Origin: Blastococcus sp. TML/M2B
GTDB taxonomy: Bacteria; Actinomycetota; Actinomycetes; Mycobacteriales; Geodermatophilaceae
DNA: 64,000 nucleotides
Reading direction: 5' to 3'
NCBI RefSeq assembly: GCF_016612865.1
Contig: NZ_JAENZZ010000002.1
Coordinates: forward strand, 1,488,001 to 1,552,000
Notes under the pieces: model-generated
What the model was told of the DNA's origin: nothing
Database searches by the model: none
What the model saw: the letters and a program-made list of their open reading frames with translations, nothing else
Part shown: one piece after another, positions 1 to 11,133 of the stretch
Layout of the letters: every line of letters begins with the position of its first letter
Position numbering within the stretch: the first letter of the stretch is position 1
Translations under genes and position numbers: made by a program

Positions 1-371
1 CCGGACCATCCGCGTCTTGTCGCCGAGGATCGAGCCGCCCGACCGCGCCGAGGACGGGTCGACGGCGAGCACCGCGACCTTCGAGCCGGCCGCGGTCAGC
101 GTCACCCCGAGCTGGTCGATGAACGTCGACTTCCCGACGCCGGGGACGCCGCTGATGCCGACGCGGCGCGCTCCCCCGGCGTGCGGCAGCAGCTCGACCA
201 GCAGCTCCTGCGCCCGTTCCCGGTGGTCTGCGCGCCGCGACTCGACCAGCGTGATGGCGCGCGCCATCGTCCGGCGGTCGCCCGCCAGCACGCCCTCGAC
301 CAGCGCGGGGACGTCGACCGCCGGGCCCCGAGGGGCAGAAATGGCCATTTCTGCCCCTCCCTCCGGGCGCA

Positions 372-372
<1 letters not shown>
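1..372 (-). CDS. meaB: Methylmalonyl-CoA mutase-associated GTPase MeaB (N-terminal part)
   Basis: P-loop GTPase chaperone that protects and reloads B12-dependent methylmalonyl-CoA mutase. About 124 N-terminal residues are visible; the rest lies beyond position 1. The Walker A motif GVPGVGKST is near residue 74-82, followed by the [20 protein letters not shown] segment typical of MeaB/ArgK. The upstream start ATG at 372 overlaps the mutB stop as TGATG. A second in-frame ATG at 348 follows a good GGAGGG ribosome site. A 30-bp perfect palindrome spans this second start. Last visible gene of the mutase operon. Confidence 0.93.
330..359. repeat. 30-bp perfect palindrome over the meaB start region
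   Basis: Fifteen bases followed by their exact reverse complement with no loop, centred between 344 and 345 (core AGAAATGGCCATTTCT). The A/T-rich core stands out in a GC-rich operon. It spans the internal meaB start codon at 348 and lies just after the mutB stop. No second copy was seen in this window. Confidence 0.9.
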
Positions 373-2593
<2,221 letters not shown>

Positions 2594-2597
<4 letters not shown>

Positions 2598-4525
2598 GAC
2601 TGCACTCCTTCGAGGCCCAGCTGCGCGTGGACGGTGCGGAGCACGTCCAGGGCGTCGCATCCGGCGTACACGTACCCGTCGACCCCGTCGACGGCGAGGT
2701 CGGGCTTGCCGGCCAGCCACACCTGCGTGGCGCCGGCCTCCTTCAGCGCGGCGGCCAGCCCGGCCGCCTGCTCGGCGTAGTCCTTGTCCGTCCCGCAGAT
2801 GCAGGCGACGGTCGTCCCGGCCTCGCGCAGGCCCTCGGCGAGGTCGCCGGCGGGCGTCGCCAGGCCACCGGCCTGGAACAGGTTGCCGGCGAAGCTCGCC
2901 CGGGCGGTGTGCCGGGCGATCGGACCGATGGTGGCCAGGTAGACGGTCGGCCGCTCGGGCGCCGCGTCGGCGGCGTCGCGCAGCGCCTCGTACTCCTGGG
3001 CGGCGCGCACGCGGGGCAGCCCCCCACCGGGGTGCAGCTCGGCCGCGGGCTGCCGCTCGGGCAGCTTCTCGGCGAGGTTGGGGAACTCGCTGACGCCGGT
3101 GATCGCCTCGGCGCGGGTGGCCAGCCGCTTCGAGCGGGCGTCCCACGCGGTGGCGATGCGGTCGCGGACCAGGCCGGAGTCGAGTGCGGCGGCCAGGCCG
3201 CCGGCCCGCTCGATCTCGGTGAACCACTCCCAGGCGGCGCGGGCCAGCTCGTCGGTCAGCGACTCGACGTACCAGGAGCCGCCGGCCGGGTCGAGGACGC
3301 GGGCCAGGTGGCCCTCCTCCACGAGCAGGCTCTGGGTGTTGCGGGCGATCCGCCGGGCGAAGGAGTCGGGCAGGCCGAGAGCTGCGTCGAAGGGCTGCAC
3401 GGTGACGGCGTCGGCGCCACCGACGCCGGCGGCGAAGCAGGCCACCGTCGTCCGCAGCATGTTCACCCAGGGGTCGCGCCTGGTCGTCATCACCGAGGAG
3501 GTGACGGCGTGCTGCCGCTGGCCGCGCACCTCCGGCGAGGCGCCGCTGACCTCGCCGACGCGGTCCCACAGCCGGCGCGCGGCGCGCAGCGCGGCGATGG
3601 TCGTGAACTGCTCGGCGCCGGCGCTGTAGCGGAACTCCAGCTGGCCGAACGCCTCGTCGACGGAGAGCCCGCCGTCCGTGAGGGCCCGCAGGTACGCGAC
3701 GCCCGCGGCCAGCGAGCAGCCCAGCTCCTCCACGACCGAGGCGCCGGCGTCGGCGAAGACCGTGCCGTCGACGACGACGCTGCGCAGGTCGGGGTGGGCG
3801 GCGGCGCGGCGGGCCAGCGCGGCCAGGCCGCCGAGGTCCTGCGGCCGGCCGGAGGCGGCGGAGTCGCCGAGCGGGTCCAGGCCGAGCGAGCCGCCGGGCG
3901 CGATGGGGGCGTCGGTGTCGCTGCGGGCCTCGATCAGGTCGAGGAACGCCTCGGCCGCGACCGTCCCGCCGGAGACGCTGACCGGGGCCAGGTCGAGGTA
4001 GACGTCGGCGAGCACCTCGCCGAGCCGGTCGGCGGGCACGGCGCCCTCGCCGACGACGAGCCACAGCGAGGTGACGCCGTTCTCCAGGTCGGCGGCGATC
4101 GCCTCCTTGGTGACCGCGACGTCGGGGTGCGCGTGCCGCTGGCGGACGTCCCAGCCGCCGGGCACGTCGCCGTCGGCACCGCCGGCGGCGCCGGAGGCCC
4201 CGGCGCGCGAGCCGCGGACGAAGGGCGGCAGGCCGGGGACGCCGGCCGCGGTCGGCAGGTCGGCCGCGTCCTCGGCGGTGTACAGCGGGGCGACGGTCAC
4301 GCCCGGGGCGACGGGGCGGCGCAGCGCCTCCTCCACCGGCTCGGGGAGCTCCTCCCGGCCCGCCTTGCGCAGCACGCCGGCGACCAGGTCACGCCACTGG
4401 TCGCGGGTGACGCCGGGGAACTCGGCGGCCAGCCCGAGGTCCTGCGGGACCTCGTGCTCGCTGGGGACCTGCGCGTCGGCCCGCGCCGGCGTCGCGTCGC
4501 TGCTGTGCTCGTCGGTGGAACTCAT
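2594..4525 (-). CDS. mutA: Methylmalonyl-CoA mutase, small subunit
   Basis: Non-catalytic partner of MutB in the actinobacterial heterodimer, 643 residues. The barrel is recognisable ([58 protein letters not shown]). The C-terminal B12-like domain lacks the DxHxxG cobalt ligand, as expected for small subunits. The N terminus of about 45 residues is polar and variable. ATG at 4525 overlaps the upstream amidohydrolase stop as ATGA, and the mutB start overlaps its own stop the same way. Confidence 0.95.
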
Positions 4526-5814
4526 GCTCGGGGGGACTCCTCGTCGACTCGTCGCGCAGCAGTGTCTCCGGGGCCGCGGCGCCCCGTGCGGGCGGGTGGC
4601 GGCGGACCGCTCCCGGCGGGTGCGGCGGCGTCGGCGGCGAGGGCGTGCAACGCGGCGCGGGCGAGCAGCCGCACGCCCACGCCGATGGCCCGCTCGTCGA
4701 CGTCGAAGGTGCCGCGGTGCAGGTCCAGCTCGGCTCCGCCGCCGTGCGTGCCCAGCCGCGCCAGCGCGATCGGCAGGACGTCGGCGAACCAGCCGAAGTC
4801 CTCGCCGCCCATGCTCTGCGGGGAGAGCACGACGCCGTCGGCGCCCACCGCCTCGAGGGCGGCCGAGCGCAGCAGCGCCACCGAGCGGGGGTCGTTCACC
4901 ACCGGCGGGACGCCGCGCACGTAGTCGACCTCGACCTCGGCCCCGGTGGCGGCCGCGACCCGGGCCACGAGCGCGCGGATGATCTCCTCCGCGCCCTGCC
5001 AGGCGTCCCGGTCCAGCACGCGGACGGTGCCGCGCAGCGTGCCCCGCTGAGGGATGGCGTTGGCCGCGACGCCGGCGTCGACCGAGCCCCACACCAGCGA
5101 CATCCCCGCGCGCGGGTCGACCTGGCGGGAGAGCAGCCCGGGCAGCTCGGTGATCAGCCGGCCGAGCGCGTCGACCAGGTCGACGGTCAGGTGCGGCCGG
5201 GCGGTGTGCCCGCCGGGGCCGGTGAGGGTGACGTCGATGCGGTCGCAGGCCGCGGTGATCGCGCCGGTGCGCAGCCCGACCGAGCCCGCGGGCACCGACG
5301 GGTCGCAGTGCAGCGCGAACGCACGGGAGGCGCCGTCGAGCACGCCCGAGGCGACCACCTGCGTGGCGCCGCCGGGCACCGTCTCCTCGGCCGGCTGGAA
5401 GACGCAGCGCACCCGGCCGGGCAGCCCACCGACCGCCTGCAGCGCCAGCGCCACCCCGAGGACGACGGTGGTGTGCACGTCGTGGCCGCAGGCGTGGCAC
5501 ACGCCCTCGCGGGTGGAGGCGTACGGGACGTCCTTGAGGTCGGGCAGCGGCAGCGCGTCGATGTCCCCGCGCAGCACGACCGTCGGGCCGGGGCCCTCCC
5601 CCACCTCGACGACCAGCCCGGTGCCGGTGGGCAGCCGCACCGGCGAGAGCCCGGCCGCGCGCAGCCGCTGCTCCAGGAACGACGTCGTCTCCACCTCGGC
5701 GTAGGCCAGCTCGGGGTGGGCGTGCAGGTGGCGGCGCACGGCGACCAGCTGCGGCGCGTGGGTCTCCACCCAGTCGTCCACCGCCGCGCCGAGGCCCTCG
5801 ACGACGGGGGTCAC
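4522..5814 (-). CDS. M20 family amidohydrolase (AmiA/HipO-like)
   Basis: Zinc-dependent hydrolase of N-acyl amino acids or similar amides, 430 residues. Family metal-site motifs are present: GDIDALP, GVCHACGHDVHTT, PAEE and the C-terminal MGGEDF. GPGGHTARPH marks the lid/dimerisation domain. The GTG start overlaps the upstream ligase stop as GTGA and its own stop overlaps the mutA start. The closest positional counterpart is the AmiA1/AmiB1 pair beside deoD in M. tuberculosis (Rv3305c, Rv3306c). The substrate cannot be read from the sequence. Confidence 0.9.
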   Translation of the reverse strand: MTPVVEGLGAAVDDWVETHAPQLVAVRRHLHAHPELAYAEVETTSFLEQRLRAAGLSPVRLPTGTGLVVEVGEGPGPTVVLRGDIDALPLPDLKDVPYASTREGVCHACGHDVHTTVVLGVALALQAVGGLPGRVRCVFQPAEETVPGGATQVVASGVLDGASRAFALHCDPSVPAGSVGLRTGAITAACDRIDVTLTGPGGHTARPHLTVDLVDALGRLITELPGLLSRQVDPRAGMSLVWGSVDAGVAANAIPQRGTLRGTVRVLDRDAWQGAEEIIRALVARVAAATGAEVEVDYVRGVPPVVNDPRSVALLRSAALEAVGADGVVLSPQSMGGEDFGWFADVLPIALARLGTHGGGAELDLHRGTFDVDERAIGVGVRLLARAALHALAADAAAPAGSGPPPPARTGRRGPGDTAARRVDEESPRA

Positions 5815-7016
5815 GCCGCGTGCCCCCCGGCGCAGTCGCCCGGGCCCGGGGCCGGCTCGGTGGGCCGGCCGACCGGCCCGGTCGCGGGCAGCCCGTCCCG
5901 CATCTCGGCGAGCAGGCTGTCGACCACCGGCCGCAGGTCGCCGTCGCTCCCGGCCGCGACGGCCCGCTGGCGCTGGTAGGAGGCGCCGACGTCGAGCACG
6001 CGCAGCACGTCGGCGAGCTCGGCCTCGCAGCCCAGCCGCCTGGCGGTGGGGCGCAGCTCCTCGACCAGGTCGACGATGGCCTGCCGCACCGGCCGCACCG
6101 TGCCCTTGTCGTCGACGACGATGTCGGCGTCCAGGCCGTACCGGGAGGCCCGCCACTTGTTCTCGCGCAGCACCCAGGAAGCGGGCGTGGGCAGCGTGTA
6201 GCCGCGGTCGAGCTGGGTGTCGAACTGCTCGACCAGGCACTGGGCGAGCGCGGCGACCGCCCCGATCTCGTCGAGGGTGGGCAGGCCGTCGCAGATGCGC
6301 AGCTCGACGGTGCCGAAGTCGGGGTGCGGCCGGACGTCCCACCACACCTCGCGGACGCTCTCGATCGACCGCGTGGAGATGAGCGTCTCCATGTACTCCT
6401 CGAACTCGGCCCAGTCCGCCAGCTGGTAGGGCAGCCCCGCCGTCGGCATGCCCTCGAAGATCTTGGTGCGGGAGGACGCCAGGCCGGTGTCGCAGCCGAC
6501 CCAGAACGGGGAGGACGAGGACAGCGCGAGGAAGTGCGGGATGTACTGGCACAGCGCGTTGACGATCGGGATGGCCTTCTCCGGCGCCCGGATGCCGACG
6601 TGCACGTGGACGCCGAAGATCTGCATCCGGCGGGCCATCCACTGCATCCGCTCGACCAGCTCGAGGTAGCGCTCCTTGGGCGAGACGAGCTGGCTCTGCC
6701 AGTCGGTGAAGGGGTGCGTGCCCGCGCACAGCAGCCCCAGGCCGCGTTGCTCGGCGGCGGCGGCGACCTCCGCGAGGGTGCCGGCGAGGTCGGCCTTCGC
6801 CTCGGAGACGGTGGTGCAGACGCCGGTGATGATCTCGATCGTCGACTGCAGCAGCTCGTGCTTGGCCTTGGGGTGCTCCTCGGCGCCGTCGGGGCGCAGC
6901 TGCTCGAGGATCTCGACCGCGCCGGGGACCAGTTCGCGCGTCTCGAGGTCGACCAGCTGCAGCTCCCACTCCACGCCCAGGCTGGCCCGCTCGGACGACC
7001 GGAAGGGGATCTCCAC
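5811..7016 (-). CDS. YbdK-type carboxylate-amine ligase (glutamate-cysteine ligase family 2)
   Basis: ATP-dependent ligase of the GCS2 family, 401 residues, close to the family norm. Characteristic segments are LGVEWELQLVD at the N terminus, KHELLQSTIEI, GLLCAGTHPF, GVHVHVGI and GTVELRICDGLPT. Glutamate-cysteine ligase activity in this family is often weak, so the natural amine acceptor is uncertain. GTG start at 7016 is seven bases after a TAGACT box (7024-7029, minus), suggesting a leaderless mRNA. It is the first gene of the mutAB-meaB operon, with a GTGA overlap to the next gene. Confidence 0.88.
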   Translation of the reverse strand: MEIPFRSSERASLGVEWELQLVDLETRELVPGAVEILEQLRPDGAEEHPKAKHELLQSTIEIITGVCTTVSEAKADLAGTLAEVAAAAEQRGLGLLCAGTHPFTDWQSQLVSPKERYLELVERMQWMARRMQIFGVHVHVGIRAPEKAIPIVNALCQYIPHFLALSSSSPFWVGCDTGLASSRTKIFEGMPTAGLPYQLADWAEFEEYMETLISTRSIESVREVWWDVRPHPDFGTVELRICDGLPTLDEIGAVAALAQCLVEQFDTQLDRGYTLPTPASWVLRENKWRASRYGLDADIVVDDKGTVRPVRQAIVDLVEELRPTARRLGCEAELADVLRVLDVGASYQRQRAVAAGSDGDLRPVVDSLLAEMRDGLPATGPVGRPTEPAPGPGDCAGGHAA

Positions 7017-7023
7017 GGGCCGG

Positions 7024-7081
7024 AGTCTAGGGAGGTCCGGCGCTGCCCACCCGGCGACCGAGCACCGTCACCCGTTAGCGT
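7024..7081. promoter_or_regulatory. Divergent leaderless promoters
   Basis: The 71-bp gap between the ligase and punA holds two opposed -10 boxes: TAGACT on the minus strand at 7024-7029 (7 nt before the ligase GTG) and TAGCGT on the plus strand at 7076-7081 (6 nt before the punA GTG). No Shine-Dalgarno sequence precedes either start. Confidence 0.65.
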
Positions 7082-7087
7082 CCCTCC

Positions 7088-7900
7088 GTGGACCAGCACC
7101 CCGGAACCGACGCGCACTCCGTCGCCGCCCTCGCCGCCGACGACCTCACGACCGCCCTCGGTGGGCAGCACGACGTCGCGGTCGTGATGGGCTCGGGCTG
7201 GGCGCCCGCGGCCGACGCCTTCGGGCCGGCCGAGTACAGCGTGGCCATCGGTGAGCTGCCCGGTTTCCAGGCCCCGACCGCGATGGGCCACGGCGGGGAG
7301 ATCCGCTCGGTGCGGGTGGGTGAGCGCAAGGTGCTGCTCTTCCTCGGCCGCACCCACCTGTACGAGGGCCGCGGCGTCGAGCCGGTCGTGCACGGGGTGC
7401 GCACCGCGGCCGCCGCGGGCGTGAAGACGGTGCTGCTGACCAACGCCGCCGGCGGGCTGGCCCCCGAGCACCGGGTCGGCCAGGCCGTGGTCATCGCCGA
7501 CCACCTGAACCTGACCGCCCGCTCCCCGCTGGTGGGCGGCAACTTCGTCGACCTCACCGACCTGTACTCCGCGCGGCTGCGCGCCCTGGCCCGCGAGCTG
7601 GACCCGCAGCTGGCCGAGGGCGTGTACGCGGCGCTGCCCGGCCCGCACTACGAGACCCCCGCCGAGATCCGGATGCTGCGCACGATGGGCGCCGACCTCG
7701 TGGGCATGTCGACGGCGCTGGAGGCGATCGCGGCGCGCGCCGAGGGCCTGGAGGTCTTCGGCCTCTCCCTGGTCACCAACGCCGCCGCCGGGATCACCGG
7801 CGAGAAGCTCGACGGCGACGAGGTCATCGCCGCCGGCCGCGAGGCCGCGGGCCGGCTCGGCGAGTTCCTGGTGCGCTTCATCGGGCAGCTGCCGTCGTGA
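7088..7900 (+). CDS. punA: Purine-nucleoside phosphorylase
   Basis: Phosphorolysis of (deoxy)inosine and (deoxy)guanosine to base plus (deoxy)ribose-1-phosphate. 270 residues, the trimeric PNP type: [57 protein letters not shown] and the VTNAAAGI segment. GTG start lies 6 nt after a TAGCGT box, with no ribosome site. The stop overlaps the next start (GTGA). Position next to a phosphosugar mutase matches deoD-pmmB (Rv3307-Rv3308) of M. tuberculosis. Confidence 0.95.
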   Translation: MDQHPGTDAHSVAALAADDLTTALGGQHDVAVVMGSGWAPAADAFGPAEYSVAIGELPGFQAPTAMGHGGEIRSVRVGERKVLLFLGRTHLYEGRGVEPVVHGVRTAAAAGVKTVLLTNAAGGLAPEHRVGQAVVIADHLNLTARSPLVGGNFVDLTDLYSARLRALARELDPQLAEGVYAALPGPHYETPAEIRMLRTMGADLVGMSTALEAIAARAEGLEVFGLSLVTNAAAGITGEKLDGDEVIAAGREAAGRLGEFLVRFIGQLPS

Positions 7901-8715
7901 CCGGGCCGGTCCTGGTGACCGGCGCGGCCGGGCTGATCGGCACCGTCCTCCGCGGCGGGCTCCCCGAGCGCGGCTGGGCGGTGCGCAGCCTGGACGTCGT
8001 CCCGGTCGAGGAGCCGCGGCCGGGTGAGGAGCACCTCGTCGCCGACACCACCGACCTGGCCGCCGTGACCGAGGCCGCCCGCGGCGCCGGCGCCCTCGTG
8101 CACCTCGCGGGGATCGCCACCGAGTCGACCTGGCCGGCGATCGCGCACACCAACATCGAGGGCACCTACTGTGCGCTCGAGGCCGCGCGGCGGGCCGGTG
8201 TCCAGCGGGTGGTGCTGGCCGGCTCGAACCACGCCACCGGCTACACCCCGCGACCGGACGGCGGGCTGCTGCGCGAGGTGGACGCCCCGCCGCGGCCGGA
8301 CACCTACTACGGCGTCTCGAAGGTGGCGATGGAGGCGCTCGGCTCGCTCTACGCCGACCGCTACGGCCTCGACGTCGTCGTCCTGCGCATCGGCAGCGCG
8401 TTCCCCGAGCCGACCACGACGCGGCACCTGTCCACGTGGCTCTCCCCCGGCGACACGGTGCGGCTGGTCGACGCCGCCCTCCGGACGCCCTCGCCGGGCT
8501 TCCGCGTCGTCTGGGGCGTGTCGGCCAACACCCGCGCCTGGTGGGACCTCACCGCCGCCCGCGCGCTGGGGTACGAGCCGGCCGACGACGCGGAGGTGTA
8601 CGCCGAGGCGCTGATCGCCGCGCACGGCGAGCCCGACCTGTCCGACCCGGTGCACGCCCGCGTGGGCGGCGAGTACGCCACCGCCGAGTTCGACTCCGAC
8701 CGCTTCGACGCCTGA
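7897..8715 (+). CDS. NAD-dependent SDR, uronate dehydrogenase-like
   Basis: Extended short-chain dehydrogenase of 272 residues. The Rossmann motif GAAGLIG is at about residue 9, the catalytic Tyr/Lys in [24 protein letters not shown] and [10 protein letters not shown] resemble uronate dehydrogenases, which oxidise galacturonate or glucuronate to aldaric acid lactones. GTG start overlaps the punA stop, so the gene is co-translated with a purine salvage enzyme, an odd partner if the substrate is really a uronate. The function is therefore inferred by motif only. Confidence 0.75.
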   Translation: MTGPVLVTGAAGLIGTVLRGGLPERGWAVRSLDVVPVEEPRPGEEHLVADTTDLAAVTEAARGAGALVHLAGIATESTWPAIAHTNIEGTYCALEAARRAGVQRVVLAGSNHATGYTPRPDGGLLREVDAPPRPDTYYGVSKVAMEALGSLYADRYGLDVVVLRIGSAFPEPTTTRHLSTWLSPGDTVRLVDAALRTPSPGFRVVWGVSANTRAWWDLTAARALGYEPADDAEVYAEALIAAHGEPDLSDPVHARVGGEYATAEFDSDRFDA

Positions 8716-8730
8716 ACGGGACTCCCCCGC

Positions 8731-10362
8731 ATGACCGACGACCTGCTCGCCACCGCCCGCGCCTGGGCCGACGCCGATCCGCACGAGGGCGACCGGGCCG
8801 AGATCCTCGCGCTCGTGGGGTCCGGCGACGTCGCCGAGCTGGGCGACCGGTTCGCCGGCCCGCTGACCTTCGGGACGGCGGGGCTGCGCGGGCCGCTGCG
8901 CGCCGGGCCGGCGGGGATGAACGCCGCGGTGGTGACCCGCGCCGCCGCAGGGCTGGGCGCCTGGCTGGCCGGGTCCGGCTCCGCGGGCGGCGGGATCGTC
9001 ATCGGCTTCGACGCCCGGCGGCGGTCCGACGAGTTCGCCCGCATCTCGGCCTCGGTGCTGGCCGCGGCCGGTTTCGCGGTGCAGGTGCTGCCGCGGGCGC
9101 TGCCGACGCCGGTGCTGTCGTTCGCCGTCCGCCACCTGGGCTGCGTCGCCGGGATCATGGTGACCGCCAGCCACAACCCGCCGGACGACAACGGCTACAA
9201 GGTCTACCTGGGCGACGGCGCGCAGCTGGTGCCGCCGGCCGACCGGGAGATCGAGGCCGCGATCGCCGCCGTCGGCCCGGCCCGCGAGGTGCCGCTGTCG
9301 GACGAGTGGCTCACCCTCGGCGACGACGTCGCCGCCGACTACGTGGCCGCGGTGGTCGCCGCGCTGGCGCCCGAGCGGGTGCCGTCCCGGGGCGGGCTGC
9401 GGGTGGCCTACACGGCGATGCACGGCGTGGGTGCGGAGACGACGCGGGCGGTGTTCGCCGCCGCGGGCCTGGCCGAGCCGGTGAGCGTGCCGGAGCAGGA
9501 CGAGCCCGACCCCACGTTCCGCACCGTCGCCTTCCCGAACCCGGAGGAGCCGGGCGCGACCGACCTGCTGAAGGCCCTGGCCGAGCGGACCGGCGCCGAC
9601 GTCGCCATCGCGGAGGACCCGGACGCCGACCGGTGCGCCGTGGTGTGCGGCGGCCGGCAGCTCACCGGCGACGAGGTCGGCGCGCTGCTGGCCGACTGGC
9701 TGCTGCGCCGCGGTGTGCGCGGGACGTACGCGTCCTCGCTGGTCAGCGGCTCGCTCATGCACGTCGTGGCGGGCGCGCACGGGGTGCCGTCGGAGGAGAC
9801 GCCGACCGGCTTCAAGTGGATCATGCGGGCCGGCTCGGACGCCGCGCCGCTGGTCTACGGCTACGAGGAGGCTCTCGGCTACTCGGTCTCGCCGTCGGTG
9901 GCGCGGGACAAGGACGGCATCTCGGCGGCTCTGGCGGTGGCGCTGCTCGCCGCGGAGCTGAAGGAGTCGGGGAGGACGCTGCTGGACCGGCTGGACGAGC
10001 TGGCCGTGGAGCACGGGCTGTTCGCGACCGGGCAGCTGTCGGTGCGGGTCGACGACCTGACGCTGATCTCGGACGCCATGGCGCGGGTGCGGGCGCGGCC
10101 GCCGGCCACCCTGCTCGGGCGGCCGGTGACGTTCGCGGACCTGGCGCTGGAGCCGACGCCGGTGGACGCGGTGCGGCTGCTCGGCGACGGCGTGCGGGTG
10201 ATCGTGCGGCCCAGCGGGACCGAGCCGAAGCTCAAGGCCTACCTGGAGACCGTGGTGCCGGTGCACCAGGACGCCGGGCTGATCGCGGCGCGCGGCCGCG
10301 GCGAGGACGAGCTGGACCAACTGCGCGCGGAGATGTCGGCGGCGCTCGGGCTGCAGGCCTGA
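8731..10362 (+). CDS. pmmB: Phosphosugar mutase (phosphoglucomutase/phosphomannomutase/phosphopentomutase family)
   Basis: Alpha-D-phosphohexomutase superfamily protein of 543 residues. Four-domain landmarks are visible: FGTAGLRG at the N terminus, the phosphoserine loop TASHNPPDDNGYK, the metal loop DPDADR and the C-terminal phosphate-binding RPSGTEPKLK. It follows punA and the SDR with 15 nt spacing. In M. tuberculosis the counterpart pmmB also follows deoD. Because PNP makes ribose-1-phosphate and deoC consumes deoxyribose-5-phosphate, phosphopentomutase activity would close the pathway; that assignment is inference. Confidence 0.9.
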   Translation: MTDDLLATARAWADADPHEGDRAEILALVGSGDVAELGDRFAGPLTFGTAGLRGPLRAGPAGMNAAVVTRAAAGLGAWLAGSGSAGGGIVIGFDARRRSDEFARISASVLAAAGFAVQVLPRALPTPVLSFAVRHLGCVAGIMVTASHNPPDDNGYKVYLGDGAQLVPPADREIEAAIAAVGPAREVPLSDEWLTLGDDVAADYVAAVVAALAPERVPSRGGLRVAYTAMHGVGAETTRAVFAAAGLAEPVSVPEQDEPDPTFRTVAFPNPEEPGATDLLKALAERTGADVAIAEDPDADRCAVVCGGRQLTGDEVGALLADWLLRRGVRGTYASSLVSGSLMHVVAGAHGVPSEETPTGFKWIMRAGSDAAPLVYGYEEALGYSVSPSVARDKDGISAALAVALLAAELKESGRTLLDRLDELAVEHGLFATGQLSVRVDDLTLISDAMARVRARPPATLLGRPVTFADLALEPTPVDAVRLLGDGVRVIVRPSGTEPKLKAYLETVVPVHQDAGLIAARGRGEDELDQLRAEMSAALGLQA

Positions 10363-10473
10363 CCCCGGTCGTCTCATGCGAGGGATCCATCTGCCGTCCC
10401 GGACGCTCATGCGTGCTCCCTCGTCCCCGGTGGGGGTCACACGCTGGCATGAACCTGGGACCGCGCGGGTGGG

Positions 10474-10482
10474 TTGTCCACA
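10474..10482 (+). other. Isolated DnaA-box-like 9-mer
   Basis: TTGTCCACA, a form used as a DnaA box in high-GC actinobacteria, in the 189-bp gap before the DUF6318 gene. No cluster of boxes, AT-rich element or dnaA/dnaN genes accompany it, so it is not an origin. It may be chance or a titration/regulatory site. Confidence 0.3.
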
Positions 10483-10513
10483 GGGAGGGCTGCCCGTCCG
10501 TTGCTGGTCTGCA

Positions 10514-10538
10514 TAGTCTCCGGCGACGGTCGATCGAC
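10514..10538 (+). promoter_or_regulatory. Promoter with palindromic GTCGATCGAC
   Basis: A TAGTCT -10 box at 10514-10519 is followed by a 10-bp perfect palindrome at 10529-10538, where transcription would start. A GGAGGGG ribosome site then precedes the GTG at 10552. The palindrome could be an operator for the lipoprotein pair. Confidence 0.4.
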
Positions 10539-10551
10539 GGAGGGGTCACGC

Positions 10552-11133
10552 GTGACGCGACGCTGGACGGTGCGCCTGGCGGGCTGCCTCGTCGCCGGGG
10601 TGGCGGTGCTCGCCGGCTGCTCGGAGGAGCAGGAGGCCGCGCAGACCCTGCCCTCGCCCAGCAGCGCTGCTCCGGCGGAGGAGGAACTGCCGCCCCTCGG
10701 CCCGGCGGACCTGCCGATGCCTGCCGAGGCCCGCACTCCTGACGCCGCGGGCGCCGAGGCCTTCGTGCGGTACTACATCGAGCTGATCAACCGGACCTCG
10801 ACGGTCATGGACGCTCAGCCCCTGCGCGAGTTCAGCGACGGCTGCCGGGACTGCGACCGCATTGCGGACAACACAGAAGAGGCCGCGGCCGCTGGAAACG
10901 CCTATCGCGATGGCGAAATCACGATCACGAGATTCGATCCGCCTCTCATCCAGGAGTCGACAGCCTCAATCACTATCGCCTTCGACCAGGACGCGCTTGC
11001 AGTTGTCGATTCGGTCGGCAATCCTGTGGCGGACGGTAGTTCCGAGGCTTACACCGCTTTGCCAGGCGGGGTCGGCTTGCGATGGCACGAAGCCCATGAC
11101 TCCTGGCTAATCACCGATTTCACCGTCGGATGA
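10552..11133 (+). CDS. DUF6318-like lipoprotein
   Basis: 193-residue exported lipoprotein. An N-terminal basic/hydrophobic stretch ends in the lipobox LAGC near residue 19-22, then a Ser/Pro/Glu-rich linker. The conserved core runs AEAFVRYYIELINRTS...FSDGCRDCDRI, with a Cys-x-x-Cys pair. I recognise it as DUF6318-type; function unknown. The start GTG is chosen for the GGAGGGG site 7 nt upstream. Base composition falls sharply in the 3' half (from about 10850), unlike neighbouring genes. The stop overlaps the next start (ATGA), implying a paired function at the cell surface. Confidence 0.75.
   Translation: MTRRWTVRLAGCLVAGVAVLAGCSEEQEAAQTLPSPSSAAPAEEELPPLGPADLPMPAEARTPDAAGAEAFVRYYIELINRTSTVMDAQPLREFSDGCRDCDRIADNTEEAAAAGNAYRDGEITITRFDPPLIQESTASITIAFDQDALAVVDSVGNPVADGSSEAYTALPGGVGLRWHEAHDSWLITDFTVG

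Noticed and set aside
10474-10482. Replication origin suggested by a DnaA-box-like sequence
   Set aside because: Single site, no AT-rich unwinding region and no dnaA, dnaN or recF nearby.
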